A DNA stretch of 64,000 nt from Cryptomeria japonica (lineage: Eukaryota; Streptophyta; Pinopsida; Cupressales; Cupressaceae). How positions within the stretch are numbered: the first letter of the stretch is position 1; the number at the start of each line of letters is the position of its first letter. A program made the translations under genes and the position numbers. Under the pieces are notes generated by a model that was not told where the DNA came from, did no database searches, and saw nothing but the letters and a program-made list of their open reading frames with translations. Below, in pieces: positions 24,240-35,265 of this stretch. The DNA lies in contig NC_081411.1 of NCBI RefSeq assembly GCF_030272615.1, forward strand, positions 207,792,244 through 207,856,243. The letters are read 5' to 3'.

Positions 24240-25921
24240 TGTAGCATCGTAAATTGTACGCACTTGCTAGGGTGGTACAATTTCACACCTAGTTTAGCAC
24301 CCGCCTTGGTGCATTTTGCATTTTGCATTTTGCATTGCATTTCCCCTTTAGCACTTAATTAATTAAATTAATTAGGTCTAAGGTTCTATTTTCATCATCT
24401 TCCATATCATAAAGTTGGGCCCTTTCATTAAAGTGTGCCCTTTTCATTTTCTTCCTCCTATACATCATTTAATCAAAAACCCTAATTAGGTCCTATTTTG
24501 AACTTGGGGGCTTGATTTCGAGGGTCAAAACATCTCGAAATCACCTGTAACTTCGGGATTCTCTCTAAAATCATCATATCTAACGAACCTGAAAATTTGG
24601 TGAAAAGTTGTCGGGACCATGGCGCCCGGAGTGCACATGGTCCCGGACATTTTTTCCAAAATTTTAGGAGCGCGATCCAATCATAAAATAAAGCTTAACC
24701 CCAAGAAATTGGCGGGATATTCAATCTCTAGGTCGGCCAAAAGACGAAATTATGATCTAGGGTTTCCTACATAAGAGCTCTCTTTCTTCATTTGAAAGGA
24801 TCCGATTTTTGTTTTCAGGACCTCATATGCAGCGAAAGAGCAGATCTTTGAAGACTTCAACAACACTCAACATCCATCTATCAAGCATTCATTCAATTTC
24901 ATTCATCAATTTTAGGGCTTTGAAGACATTGAAGAGCAATAGGAGATTACCGACTGAAGATTGGCTTGTACTCCTCCCTTGAGGGTTGGGTATGATTTCA
25001 TGTTGTTTTCATGTCTTTGCATAAGCCTCATTATATCATTTGTATTCATGCTTTAGATCACTTTGCATCTTGATTTGGAGCATTTACATTATCATTTACA
25101 AGCAATTAGGGTTTACTTTCTAGGTTGCTCTAGTTTGCTTGCTTGCATTTTAGGACCTTGCACACACACTAGGTCTACACACACAATACATTTTACAATA
25201 CAACTTGGCTATTCATGGAGGTGGAAATCACCGAAGCGGGGGTTTGACTAAGGCAAAACCCTATATAGCTGCCCAAACACCTTTTTAGATATAAGTGCAG
25301 GTTTCGGAATTCGGACGACGCCGCAAGTTGCAGATCCGAAAGAAGCAGACTAAGACAGACCTTCCCACCAAGTTGCAGAGCAAAAGACCAGGATAGGGGC
25401 GTGGGGCGCCTTGGTCCTGCCAAGACAGGGGCGCTGGGCGCCCTGGTCCCTGGGACAGGGGCGTTGGGCGCCCTGGTCCTCCTGACAGACAGCATTTTCA
25501 GCATTTTTTGACAGTTTTCCAGGTTGCAAAACAGCAGTTTCCGGAGCAGTTTCAGGGGCGGAATCAGGACAGTGGCGCCCGCGCCCCCGTCCCGAACATT
25601 TTCACTCAGATTTTGACTCCGGGTACGCATTTGCATTCTTGTCTTATTCTTGTGTTTACAACTTTCCATTGTTTAAGTTCAATTCTGCAATCTCGTTATT
25701 AGTTCATACTTGCACTTTGGGGTTAGGAATTGAACTTGCATCATTTTATCTTTCAATTGCAACAAAGGAATAGAAATCCTAATAGGTAGCCCGTGGCTCT
25801 CTCTTCCACAAGAAGAAGTAGCCAATTGTGTGATACCTCTAGGCTCTTTCGTATTCCACAAATGTGTGATTGAAAGTGAGATTAGGGCATGCTTGCTTAG
25901 TGTCACTTTTTCCCCCACACA
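24240..25921 (+). repeat. Element 4 5' LTR
   Basis: A 1682-bp LTR, TGTAGCATCG to CCCACACA, is repeated at 31039-32745 with few differences. It contains an inverted repeat GGGACCATG...CATGGTCCC (24613-24644) and a GC-rich minisatellite of about three units (25389-25490) based on GGGGCGCTGGGCGCCCTGGTCC. A TGCATTTTGCATTT repeat near 24310-24340 has one more unit than the other LTR. The flanking target duplication is GTTTC (24235-24239). Confidence 0.88.
25389..25490 (+). repeat. GC-rich minisatellite in element 4 5' LTR
   Basis: About three units of GGGGCG[CT][TG]GGGCGCC[CT]TGGTCC, separated by CTG/CCAGGACA-type spacers, with unit length about 32 bases. The 3' LTR has four units (32178-32312), where GCGCC has become GCACC, a CpG loss. 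Confidence 0.75.
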
Positions 25922-26247
25922 TTTTTGGTGAACCCGACGTGAACTCCAATCTTCTCTAATTCTGATTTATGTTTTCAAATTTGAGTGTTTATGCTATTTA
26001 CAAGTTTTAATTTCTTGCAAGATTCAAAAATTTAGAGGAAATTTTTGCTAAAACCCTAATTTTTCAATTCAAAGTTGAACTTGTGGATAGCTTAATTTTG
26101 GTCAATAATTTCAAATCTGATTTAGGAACTCATTTGAATCATAAATTTCATTTTCTAAATCTACATTATAAGTGCTTGCATTGGTTAAAATTAAACATTT
26201 CCTTCTATTTTGCATGTGTTATCATTCGAAAGAGGAAAATTGTTGTC

Positions 26248-29200
26248 ATGATGCATTCATCTCATAGATGTGATAATGGGTTGGCTGCCCTTGTTTCAAT
26301 TTTTCCTTCTCTCTATAACAACATTTTAGTGCCTAAAAGAGTTTCTATCAATCCCTTTGAGACTCTCCCATGCTCTAAGGATGAAGACTTTAAGAGTGAT
26401 CTTGACAACTCTCCTAAAATGTGCCCTTCCTATTTAGCTATCCTAGAGGAAGAGAATGATATCATAAACACCTTTCTTAATGTTACTTCACCTTCCCTAC
26501 ATGATGCCTCTCTAAGTGAAAAGGTATTGATGGACATTGACTTATTTTCTCCTAAAGTTGGTCCTTCCAATGGGGGCATGTTAGTGCAACAAGAGGTTAT
26601 GAACACTTCTTTCAAAGATCTCCTTCCTAAGCATGAATCTTTGGAGAAGTTTGTTCATGTTCCTCCCAAAAAACACTCCCTTCATGAGGATCCTTTTGTG
26701 CAAGAAGATGACATGATCCCTACATTTCCTAGTGATGGCATTTCCTTTTCCAACAAAATTCCCACTAGAGATGATGAATTAATGATAAATGCTTACCCTT
26801 CTCCTAAAGTTTGTCTTACCCATAAGCATCCCTTAGAGAAAGAAGATGAAATAATAAGCAATTTCCTTAATTCTCTCTCCCCTAAAGATCATATTGAACA
26901 TATTTTGAGGAAAGAGGATGATTTTAACACATCTAGTGATGCTCTCTCTCCTAAGGATGAGGAATTAATAAACAATGTTATCTCCTCTCCCGAAATTGAC
27001 AATACTTCAAACATTCCTTTCAACAACTTCACTATTTGGGATGAACCATTAGAAGAAGGTGTATATTATTCTCTCTCCCTTGATACTTTCTCACCTTCCT
27101 TGAATCTCAATTATTCTCCCTCTAAAAATAAAGCATCTTCCTCTCCTCAACATGGTTCTACTCATAAGGATACCCTAGTTCAAAGCAAGATGGTTAACAT
27201 GTCTTTCAAAGATCTCCCTCTCAAAAATGAGACTTTAGAGAGTAATGTTGATCCTTCTCCTAGAGAGTTTATTCCCCATGTAGGTCCTTTGATGATAGAG
27301 GATGATATGACCTTTCCTAGTATTACTTTTCCTACTAGAACATCAATGCCTACCCCTTGTCTCTCTCCTAAAATTGATAAAATTTTAGTGCAAGAGAAGA
27401 CTATCAACAATTCTTCCAACACTTCTGTTCATTCCTCTAAACCATCTTCAATCAATTTGATACATGTGAATGAAACACCTAACAAACCTCTCTTCACTAT
27501 CCAAGGTGCTTTTCCTTCTCAAAATTCTCAACCTTTAAATAAGCCTATCTTAGTGGTTCAAGGTGGTTATGCTAATGATTCTTTTTGCACTCCTAAGAAA
27601 CCTATTATTACTGTGCAAGGAGGTTATTCTTCTAAGAGCCCTTATGAGTATGCTAAGCAACTGACTAGAGAGAGTTATCATGCGGTTGCTCATACCTATA
27701 ACACAAGAAACAATACGCAACCTAATCCTCCTCCAGTTATCCCCACTTCGCTTCCTCCTTCCCAACCTATTCTTCCTCAAGCTCCACGTATTTCACAAAT
27801 GCTTAGTAAGGAATATGATCTCATAGAACAACTTAAAGCTACCCCTGCAAAGATATCCCTTTGGGATTTGATCCAAAATTCTTCTGTTCATCATGGAATG
27901 TTACAAGATGCCTTGAAAGATTTGAATGTTCCTCCACCTAATACATCTAGTAATATAGTATCTTTGGTTAACTCTGTGATGAATCCTAAAGCTCAAATTG
28001 TGTTTACTCAAGATGAGTTGCCTACTAGTGAAATTCAACATCAATATGATCCCTTGATGATTGTGGTTATCATAAATGACACTGCTATAAGACGAACACT
28101 GGTAGATAATGGCTCTGGCCTTAATGTGTGTAGCATTAATCTATTGCATAAGATGAATGTGGATACATCCCTTATTGAGCCTGACTCTCGTCCCATTCGA
28201 GGCTTTGATAATGTGGCTAAGTCTTCATTAGGTATTATCACCCTACCCATCACAGTGGGGCCTGTTACTTTGTCTACTCCTATCCATGTTATGTCGGGAA
28301 ATCTAACATATAACTTGTTATTAGGGAGACCTTGGATTCACAGTATGCAAGCTGTCCCCTCTACATTGCATAGACAAGTTAAATTCATTTATAACAATAA
28401 GACATATACCTTGATAGGTGATACTAATCTCCAAGCTTGTTTGCAAACATCTAAGCCTTCCTCTTCTAGTGATGACTCTTTAAACAAGATACCTAGGGAG
28501 GAATCCTCACTCTCTGATGATCAAAATTCTTTGGATGAGTCTAAAGCTCCTGAAGAAGATCCTTCTCGATTGAGTCTACACATGAAAAGGCTTTTGATCC
28601 TGAGAAGGTTCTCGCAGAAGATGATTGGGGATCTCTTGACTTTAATCCCACCTTTGTAGGTGAGTATAGGGTTCCTCCTAGAGATCTTAAAGTTAAAAAG
28701 AAGGAAGAAACTAGAGATCAATCAATCTTACCTGAACCTATGAGTAATAATTTTGTGGCCGCTTCTCAAACTTCTTCTCCTCACACCTCTAATTATGAAG
28801 AGTTTGATTCTTTGTCTTATGAAAAACCACCTTCTCTTCCTGAAATAGCTGATCATTATGGTCGTGGTTTTCGCATTTTTGCTAAGCATGGGTATCATGG
28901 AAATGGTTGTGGCGCTCATGAACAAGGAATTAAAGTTCCTTTAGAACATAACATGCATGAATATTCATTTGGACTTGGATATAATCTTTTTAAGCCCACC
29001 AAAGCATCTAAAAGACCATCTCTCAATGTGAATGCTATATTTAGTAGTGATGATGATCTCACTTCAACTAAATCATCTTCTACTTCTATCAACTCTCATT
29101 CCTCTCATAAGGAAATCTTGGCAATGAACAAATCTGTTTATGACTCCCCTCAAATTTCTAAATCCACTTATGAATCTCTATCTCCTATTCATTATAAATT

Positions 29201-29375
29201 CCTTTCCTCCAGGGATAAGGCTCTAATAAATTACACTCATCCCTCTTCTAAGATTTCTCGTGACTTTTCCTCTTCAATTTTTATCACTTTATACATGTTT
29301 TTGATCTCACTTATAGTTGAGCATTTAACATGTCATATTCAAATACCTCATTTAGTCTATCATGTCTTTAAATAA
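26248..29375 (+). pseudogene. Element 4 ORF: acidic low-complexity region, retropepsin, G-patch-like
   Basis: The first in-frame ATG is at 26248; the frame is open to 28659, with a one-base slip near 28560-28575, and continues in the next frame to 29375. The first ~400 residues are acidic and Ser/Pro-rich with recurring L-S-P-K and EEDE-I-I-x-x-F phrases and no gag fold. Then come three K-P-[LI]-x-x-[IV]-Q-G-[AG]-[FY] repeats (about 27480-27640) and a YDLIEQLKATPAKISLWDLI helix. A retropepsin follows with active site LVDNGSGLNVC (Asp about residue 620; DNGS is the usual form in this Gypsy group) and YNLLLGRPWIH. Past the slip, AKHGYHGNGCGAHEQGIKVP resembles the G-patch found between protease and RT in Tat-type Gypsy elements. 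The RT that should follow is missing. Confidence 0.75.
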
Positions 29376-31038
29376 CATTAATGGCTATTATGTTGCTCAT
29401 CATTATGTGACATTGGTAGCTCATTTACTGGAGGCTCATTGTCATTCATGATGGTACAATTTCAAGTGCAATCATATTTGTGAAGCAACATAATAGCCTA
29501 GTTTTCTATGTTATCTCTTGTTCCTATGGGGACAAGAGTGATTTCATACATCTCTTCTTTTGCTTATGTCCAAATCTCTCCCTAGAAGATTGTGTAAGTC
29601 CTTCTCATTGTCCTTATCCTTGGGAGGCAATGATCTTTCCTTATTTTTATCTAAGGATCCATTTTTTCCTATTTCGTGGATGGTGTGAACTTCATTACTT
29701 GATGTTATTCCTTGTATGCATTTGTTGTTGTTTGTTCAAGGATTCTCTCTTACAAGAGGTGTAAGTCCTTGACTACAACCTCTTTTGCACTTGGTAAAAT
29801 ACATCCATAATGAATTCACTCTCCCAATTCGGTTAAAAGGAGCGTCGTCCTTCATTAAGAATCACTTTCACCTCGCAAAAGAAGGAAGTATTGCAGAAGA
29901 TGTTATATTTGTCTAAGACAATTTCTCTCAAGGATAGGTGTCTTTTGTACAAAGATCTCTTCTCCTCTAAGGATCTCCTTTACACATACTACAGGATATC
30001 CCTTCTCAACTATCTTATCCTTGCTTAAAGAGTGCAAAACTCTCTTGTTTGGATCTATGACATTGTTGCATTTTTGGGGTATCTTCTTTTGTGATGAAGG
30101 TAGGTATCCTTGTTCTAATTTTCTTATGACATAAACATTACACTTTTTGAGCAATGGATTATTCTCAGAACCAGAGCACAGACTCTTAGAGCGAGATGTC
30201 TCCATTTTTCTTTTATGCAAGGTGATTATTCTCGGAACCAGAGCACAGACTCTTAGAGCGAGATGTCACGCTTTTGTACTATACATATACAGGTTGTAGC
30301 ATACTCAGGCATAGACTCCTATGAGGTGCTTCTAACCTCACTTACACACACATGCACGAGGTTGAGTGAAACTAGCGGCATAAGGCTAGACTTTCTCACT
30401 CTCCTCCCTTACATGGATCACCTAGACAGACTCTAGGGGCTATTTTTCCATGTCCTTTTCCCATGGATCACCTAGACAAGATCTAGGGGCGAGAAGTCCA
30501 TGTTTTCTCTCTCACTATTCTTCTCATGGATCACCAATGTGTGTATTCATGCTTTCTTTTCTTCTCTTTGCATTTTGTTTCCATTTACATCCTTCATCTT
30601 GTGTTAGAGAACTCTCAAATCCTCACACTCTTTGTTGTGTTGGAATTGAGATTTAGTCCTCTTTCTTACCAAATGATTTTCCATTAGTTTTTGATCTCAT
30701 ATCAAATCTTCTTGTGAGCATTTGTCATCAATATTCTTTAACAATTCGAAGTGGTAAACATGATACCCTGTTTCAACTCACTAAAATTAGCAAGCCGAAA
30801 CAGGGGGGGCATATAGCTACCCTCGAATTTTCATCACCTTCCTTAGTAAGCATTAGGTGATTTTGTGATCTAACGTGTGTTTTGTAGGGTGCGGTTCCTA
30901 ACTGTGTACTGTAGATACCGCTGGGGGCTTCGTTCGACAGACTTATGGATATATCCTTTTTCAAATAATGTTTACTTTTTTGTACTTTAGCTTGCATATG
31001 CACGTAGTGTTCATATGACCGCTAAAGTGGGGGCTAAA
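29376..31038 (+). other. Element 4 non-coding 3' region and polypurine tract
   Basis: No gene is visible. It holds two near-identical 40-base copies of an ATTCTC[AG]GAACCAGAGCACAG phrase (30160-30205 and 30226-30270) and three copies of a TGGATCACC[TA]A phrase at 30415-30535. The polypurine tract AAAGTGGGGGCTAAA abuts the 3' LTR. In an autonomous relative this interval would hold RT-RNase H-integrase. Confidence 0.6.
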
Positions 31039-32745
31039 TGTAGCGTCGTAAATTGTACGCACTTGCTAGGGTGGTACAATTTCACACCTAGTTTAGCACC
31101 CACCTTGGCGCATTTTGCATTTTGCATTGCATTTCCCCTTTAGCACTTAATTAATTAAATTAATTAGGTCTAAGGTTCTATTTTCATCATCTTCCATATC
31201 ATAAAGTTGGGCCCTTTCATTAAAGTGTGCCCTTTTCATTTTCTTCCTCCTATACATCATTTAATCAAAAACCCTAATTAGGTCCTATTTTGAACTTGGG
31301 GGCTTGATTTCGGGGGTCAAAACATCTCGAAATCACCTGTAACTTCGGGATTCTCTCTAAAATCATCATATCCGACGGACCTGAAAATTTGGTGAAAAGT
31401 TGTCGGGACCATGGCGCCCGGAGTGCACATGGTCCTGGACATTTTTCCCGAAATTTTAGGAGCGCGATCCTAATATAAAATAAAGCTTAACCCCAAGAAA
31501 TTGGCGGGATATTCAATCTCTAGGTCGGCCAAAAGACGAAATTACGATCTAGGGTTTCCTACATAAGAGCTCTCTTTCTTCATTTGAAAGGATCCGATTT
31601 TTGTTTTCAGGACCTCATATGCAGCGAAAGAGCAGATCTTTGAAGACTTCAACAACACTCAACATCCATCTATCAAGCATTCATTCAATTTCATTCATCC
31701 ATTTTAGGGCTTTGAAGACATTGAAGAGCAATAGGAGATTACCGACTGAAGATTGGCTTGTACTCCTCCCTTGAGGGTTGGGCATGATTTCATGTTGTTT
31801 TCATGTCTTTGCATAAGCCTCATTATATCATTTGTATTCATGCTTTAGATCACTTTGCATCTTGATTTGGAGCATTTACATTATCATTTACAAGCAATTA
31901 GGGTTTACTTTCTAGGTTGCTCTAGTTTGCTTGCTTGCATTTTAGGACCTTGCACACACACTAGGTCTGCACACACAATATATTTTACAATACAACTTGG
32001 CTATTCATGGAGGTGGAAATCACCGAAGCGGGGGTTTGACTAAGGCAAAACCCTATATAGCCGCCCAAACACCTTTTTAGATATAAGTGTAGGTTTCGGA
32101 ATTCGGACGACGCCGCAAGTTGCAGATCCGAAAGAAGCAGACTGAGACAGACCTTCCCACCAAGTTGCAGAGCAAAAGACCAGGACAGGGGCATGGGGCA
32201 CCCTGGTCCTACCAGGACAGGGGCATGGGGCACCCTGGTCCTACCAGGACAGGGGCACTAGGCACCCTGGTCCTTGGGAAAGGGGCGCTGGGCACCCTGG
32301 TCCTCCTGACAGACAACATTTTCAGCATTTTTTGACAGTTTTCCAGGTTGCAAAACAGCAGTTTTCGGAGCAGTTTCAGGGGCAGAATCAGGACAGTGGC
32401 GCCCGCGCCCTCGTCCTGAACATTTTCACTCAGATTTTGACTCCGGGTACGCATTTTCATTCTTGTCTTATTCTTGTGTTTACAGCTTTCCATTGTTTAA
32501 GTTCAATTCTGCAATCTCGTTATTAGTTCATACTTGCACTTTGGGGTTAGGAATTGAACTTGCATCATTTTATCTTTCAATTGCAACAAAGGAATAGAAA
32601 TCCTAATAGGTAGCCCGTGGCTCTCTCTTCCACAAGAAGAAGTAGCCAATTGTGTGATACCTCTAGGCTCTTTCGTATTCCACAAATGTGTGATTGAAAG
32701 TGAGATTAGGGCATGCTTACTTAGTGTCACTTTTTCCCCCACACA
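31039..32745 (+). repeat. Element 4 3' LTR
   Basis: A 1707-bp copy of 24240-25921, TGTAGCGTCG to CCCACACA, followed by GTTTC (32746-32750). The minisatellite has four units instead of three and the TGCATTT repeat one unit fewer. Point differences are few, so element 4 is the youngest or among the youngest insertions here. Confidence 0.88.
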
Positions 32746-32750
32746 GTTTC

Positions 32751-33200
32751 CAACAGGTTTTCATTCTCAGAGATGGCAATGTTCAGTTCTCCTTGCATGT
32801 CTTCCTTTTCCACTTTGCTTGCATGGAGTTGAGCAGTTAGGGCACTGATCTCTTATTTCAGTTTAGAGATCTCATGATCTTTTTCTTTCACCAGATCTTC
32901 AGCTTTCCTCCGGTTCTCAAGCTCTTGACACATCCGGATAGTCAGTCCTTCCATCTCCTTTCTCAGGTTGGAGTTTGATTCATTCAACTTATTTACTTCT
33001 GCAATTAGAGCTTCCATGTCTGCTTCATCTGAAGAACTATTTTCAGATAGCTCCATCAATTTTTCAGCATGTTCTTTCCTTTTTGCTTGAGATGCCTTGT
33101 ATTTGACCATAAGATCATCATAGGCTTGCGCAGACTAAGTGAGCCGATGTGTAAGTTCCCTTATAGAGTATTCCCCCATATCTCTTTCCAAGTGATTAAA
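32751..33200 (-). pseudogene. Element 3 gag, central coiled-coil part
   Basis: Reading leftward from about 33195: MGEYSIRELTHRL, a stop, then AYDDLMVKYKASQAKRKEHAEKLMELSEN, an SSSDEAD acidic patch, and heptad-like NKLNESNSNLRKEMEGL to KEKDHEISKLK with a stop near 32853. It then reads on to ENENLLE at the element 4 junction. This is the coiled-coil gag section of SIRE-type Copia elements. The N-terminal gag domain that should precede it is absent, because the primer site lies only about 20-40 bases upstream. Confidence 0.7.
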
Positions 33201-33214
33201 CTTATAGAAAGGTA

Positions 33215-33227
33215 GGCTCTGATACCA
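33215..33227 (-). other. Element 3 primer-binding site
   Basis: The complement reads TGGTATCAGAGCC, matching the initiator methionine tRNA 3' end used by most plant Copia elements. It follows the 5' LTR end (33230) by two bases on the minus strand, which fixes the element's orientation. Confidence 0.85.
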
Positions 33228-33229
33228 AC

Positions 33230-34368
33230 TGATCATGAATACTAAGAGGGGGGGGTGAATTAGTATACCAAAAATCTCTACACTTAAACACTTTTCAAGA
33301 CTAATAGTAAACCGGTAAAACAGTTTAGCAGACAAACTGGTTAACACACATGCAAATCAAATAGCTAATAATGCATTCACCCATAGAAACAAAAACACCA
33401 TAACACAAGAGATTTTGATGTGGAAACCCAAATGGGAAAAACCACGGTGAGATGGAACTCACAAGTAACTATCTGCAGAATAGGAACTAGACCGGTTAAG
33501 GTCTTACAATGTTCTTTACCAGAAACGACCTTGTTAGGAATCTCAATCTCTGTTAGGAGATAAGTCCTATTAAAGACTACCTTGCTAGAGGATTTTAGAT
33601 CCATAGATGTGAACCACCTTGTTAGAGGATTTACAAAAGGCTTTTGGGCCTACCCGGTTAAGGGCTACAGACTTGTCAAAGATGTGAGTAATCAACAAGT
33701 GTTTGATCTAGCTAGTAGCACAGACTGCTTGGTTAGATCCTTGATAGCTCGTTCTTAATGCACTCCAACATTACTTCAATATTCTACACATTCATATTCT
33801 CTCCAACTCCTCAAACACCTTAAACCCTAGCAACAACATAAACTTTTGCTATATCCACATCAACAACCTAAAACCATAGACATGATGTCCTTATAAAGGA
33901 ATCTGATTTCATGTCAGTCTAATAGGATTACATAACAATTTCCTAGGTTCAATGAACGTGGACATACTTGGTACCATGACACAAAAAGAAGCATTTAGGT
34001 GTCAGCACCGTCAAACAATCGGTGGATGGTAACTCATCACAAAATGTCGGTTGGTAACTCATCACAGAGTATTACTGGTTCATACAAAATGTCGGTTGCC
34101 GGTTTGACAAAAAATGAAGACTGGTAAAAAAGTGTTATGCCACTTTAATCCCTCGTACCACTTGGGGTCTACGAACCGCTTGAGGTCAACATGTCACTTC
34201 AGACCAGGAAACACATTCTGCAAAACATCAATAGTCTAAAGACTATAATACAACATACCGGTTGGAACAAATATTGGTTGTGCTCTAACTCCTACATATA
34301 AAGGGGATCTCAATGCAAGTGTGTGTCCATCAATGACAATCACAACATAAACATAAAAAATGCCAACA
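33230..34368 (-). repeat. Element 3 5' LTR
   Basis: A 1139-bp copy of 18373-19508. Its inner end reads TGATCATGAATAC where the other copy reads TGATGAATAC, a three-base difference at the terminus. The outer end AATGCCAACA is followed by the GTCAT target duplication (34369-34373). Confidence 0.85.
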
Positions 34369-34373
34369 GTCAT

Positions 34374-34557
34374 CAACCGGTTGAAAGAAATCGGACCACC
34401 CTTTGCAATAACCAAACAACTTTTCATCTTCTTTTGAACTGCACTTAGTCTCTTGTAACATAAATACATCGCTAACAATTTTGTCCAGATGTCATTTCAA
34501 CATTCTACAATTGTCAGGGGTAGATAGGCCCCTGACATTCCATGTGGTGATCTTCAT
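34374..34557 (-). pseudogene. LINE-A ORF2 start (endonuclease N-terminus)
   Basis: The minus-strand frame begins MKITTWNVRGLSTPDN, the classic start of the plant L1 apurinic-type endonuclease, and includes LQETKCSSKE (the catalytic Glu motif). It carries one internal stop. It runs up to the GTCAT duplication of element 3 and resumes at 18367. The start codon overlaps the ORF1 stop as ATGA (34554-34557). Confidence 0.85.
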
Positions 34558-35012
34558 TTCTTCCCAAGGGAGTTGCAAACTCCCTTGGTACTTTTTCTTT
34601 TCAAGAATTCAGCAACATCGAGTAGCCCTTTTTTAGTAGCCTCCTTTTCTCTTTTCAATTTATTTGATTTTTTGATCCTTATGACTCTTGCCCCTATCCA
34701 ACAGAATAACCGTTGACTGGCTAATACATCTAGTGTCAATAATTCCCAATTCGTCTTTGTCCGCTACACCACCTGAATCCCATCCATCTTCCGAATCCGT
34801 CTCATGAGTTGACTCACATTTCTTATCTGTGTGCGATCTCACATCATTAATTTCCCCATTATTTAGATTCATTTTATGTGAATGTTTTTCGTTATTATGG
34901 GGAGAAGCTTGATTTTCATCTTGATGTTCAAAATATCCCAGATACAACATTTCCCCTGGGGTTTCCACTACTATCTTTTGCTTGGGCTTCCATATCTTCG
35001 TTTCTTTCTTCC
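34554..35012 (-). pseudogene. LINE-A ORF1, C-terminal part
   Basis: From the element 2 junction the frame continues KETKIWKPKQKIVVETPGEM, then an acidic and His-rich stretch and a basic tail (KSNKLKREKEATKKG), ending at a TGA that overlaps the ORF2 start. The region joins in frame to ORF1 sequence at 45148. A frame slip lies near 34690. Confidence 0.75.
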
Positions 35013-35265
35013 TGTTGGTGTAATTAATTATTCATTTTGGATATTATTACACCTTACTTAAGTTTACTTTGGATAATGAATTTCAGAGTAGTTTGGGTAT
35101 GAAACACTTGGGTGTTTGTGCCACATTAGGATAGTGTGTGTAGGAGAATTTCCACCTTTTATGGTGTGATCTTGTTGTTACATTCCACTTTCGGTGGGTG
35201 ATCCACCTCATGTGGAATATTTTATTGTTTCTCCTACCTACCACACCTATTTTATACCTACCCTT

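Larger units (their letters stand above)
24240..32745 (+). mobile_element. Element 4: Gypsy-type LTR element lacking pol, inserted in element 3 gag
   Basis: An 8.5-kb plus-strand element with 1.7-kb LTRs; a primer-site-like TGGTGAACCCGACGTG at 25926 (cognate tRNA not assigned); an ORF with retropepsin and a G-patch-like region (26248-29375); about 1.65 kb of non-coding sequence; a polypurine tract AAAGTGGGGGCTAAA (31024-31038); and a 3' LTR. The target duplication GTTTC occurs at 24235-24239 and 32746-32750. Protease and G-patch context matches plant Gypsy elements of the Tat/Ogre-like group, but RT, RNase H and integrase are absent, making it a non-autonomous, LARD-like element. Confidence 0.85.
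18373..34368 (-). mobile_element. Element 3: non-autonomous Copia-type LTR retrotransposon (gag + unknown ORF), carrying element 4
   Basis: Outer length is 15,996 bp; without element 4 it is about 7.5 kb. Order on the minus strand: 5' LTR (33230-34368); primer site TGGTATCAGAGCC (complement at 33215-33227, the initiator-Met tRNA type common in plant Copia); C-terminal gag with coiled coil and CCHC knuckles; a 450-base spacer; a long unknown ORF (22976 to 19801); polypurine tract; 3' LTR. No protease, integrase, RT or RNase H is present. The N-terminal gag domain is also missing: gag sequence starts within about 40 bases of the primer site. A GTCAT target duplication flanks it. It resembles Copia elements of the large SIRE type that lost pol but kept the extra ORF. 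Confidence 0.8.

Noticed and set aside
25193-25669. Minus-strand frame of 158 codons and its counterpart in the other LTR (31985-32493)
   Set aside because: Both lie wholly inside the element 4 LTRs and cross the minisatellite; the duplication is LTR identity and not gene conservation.
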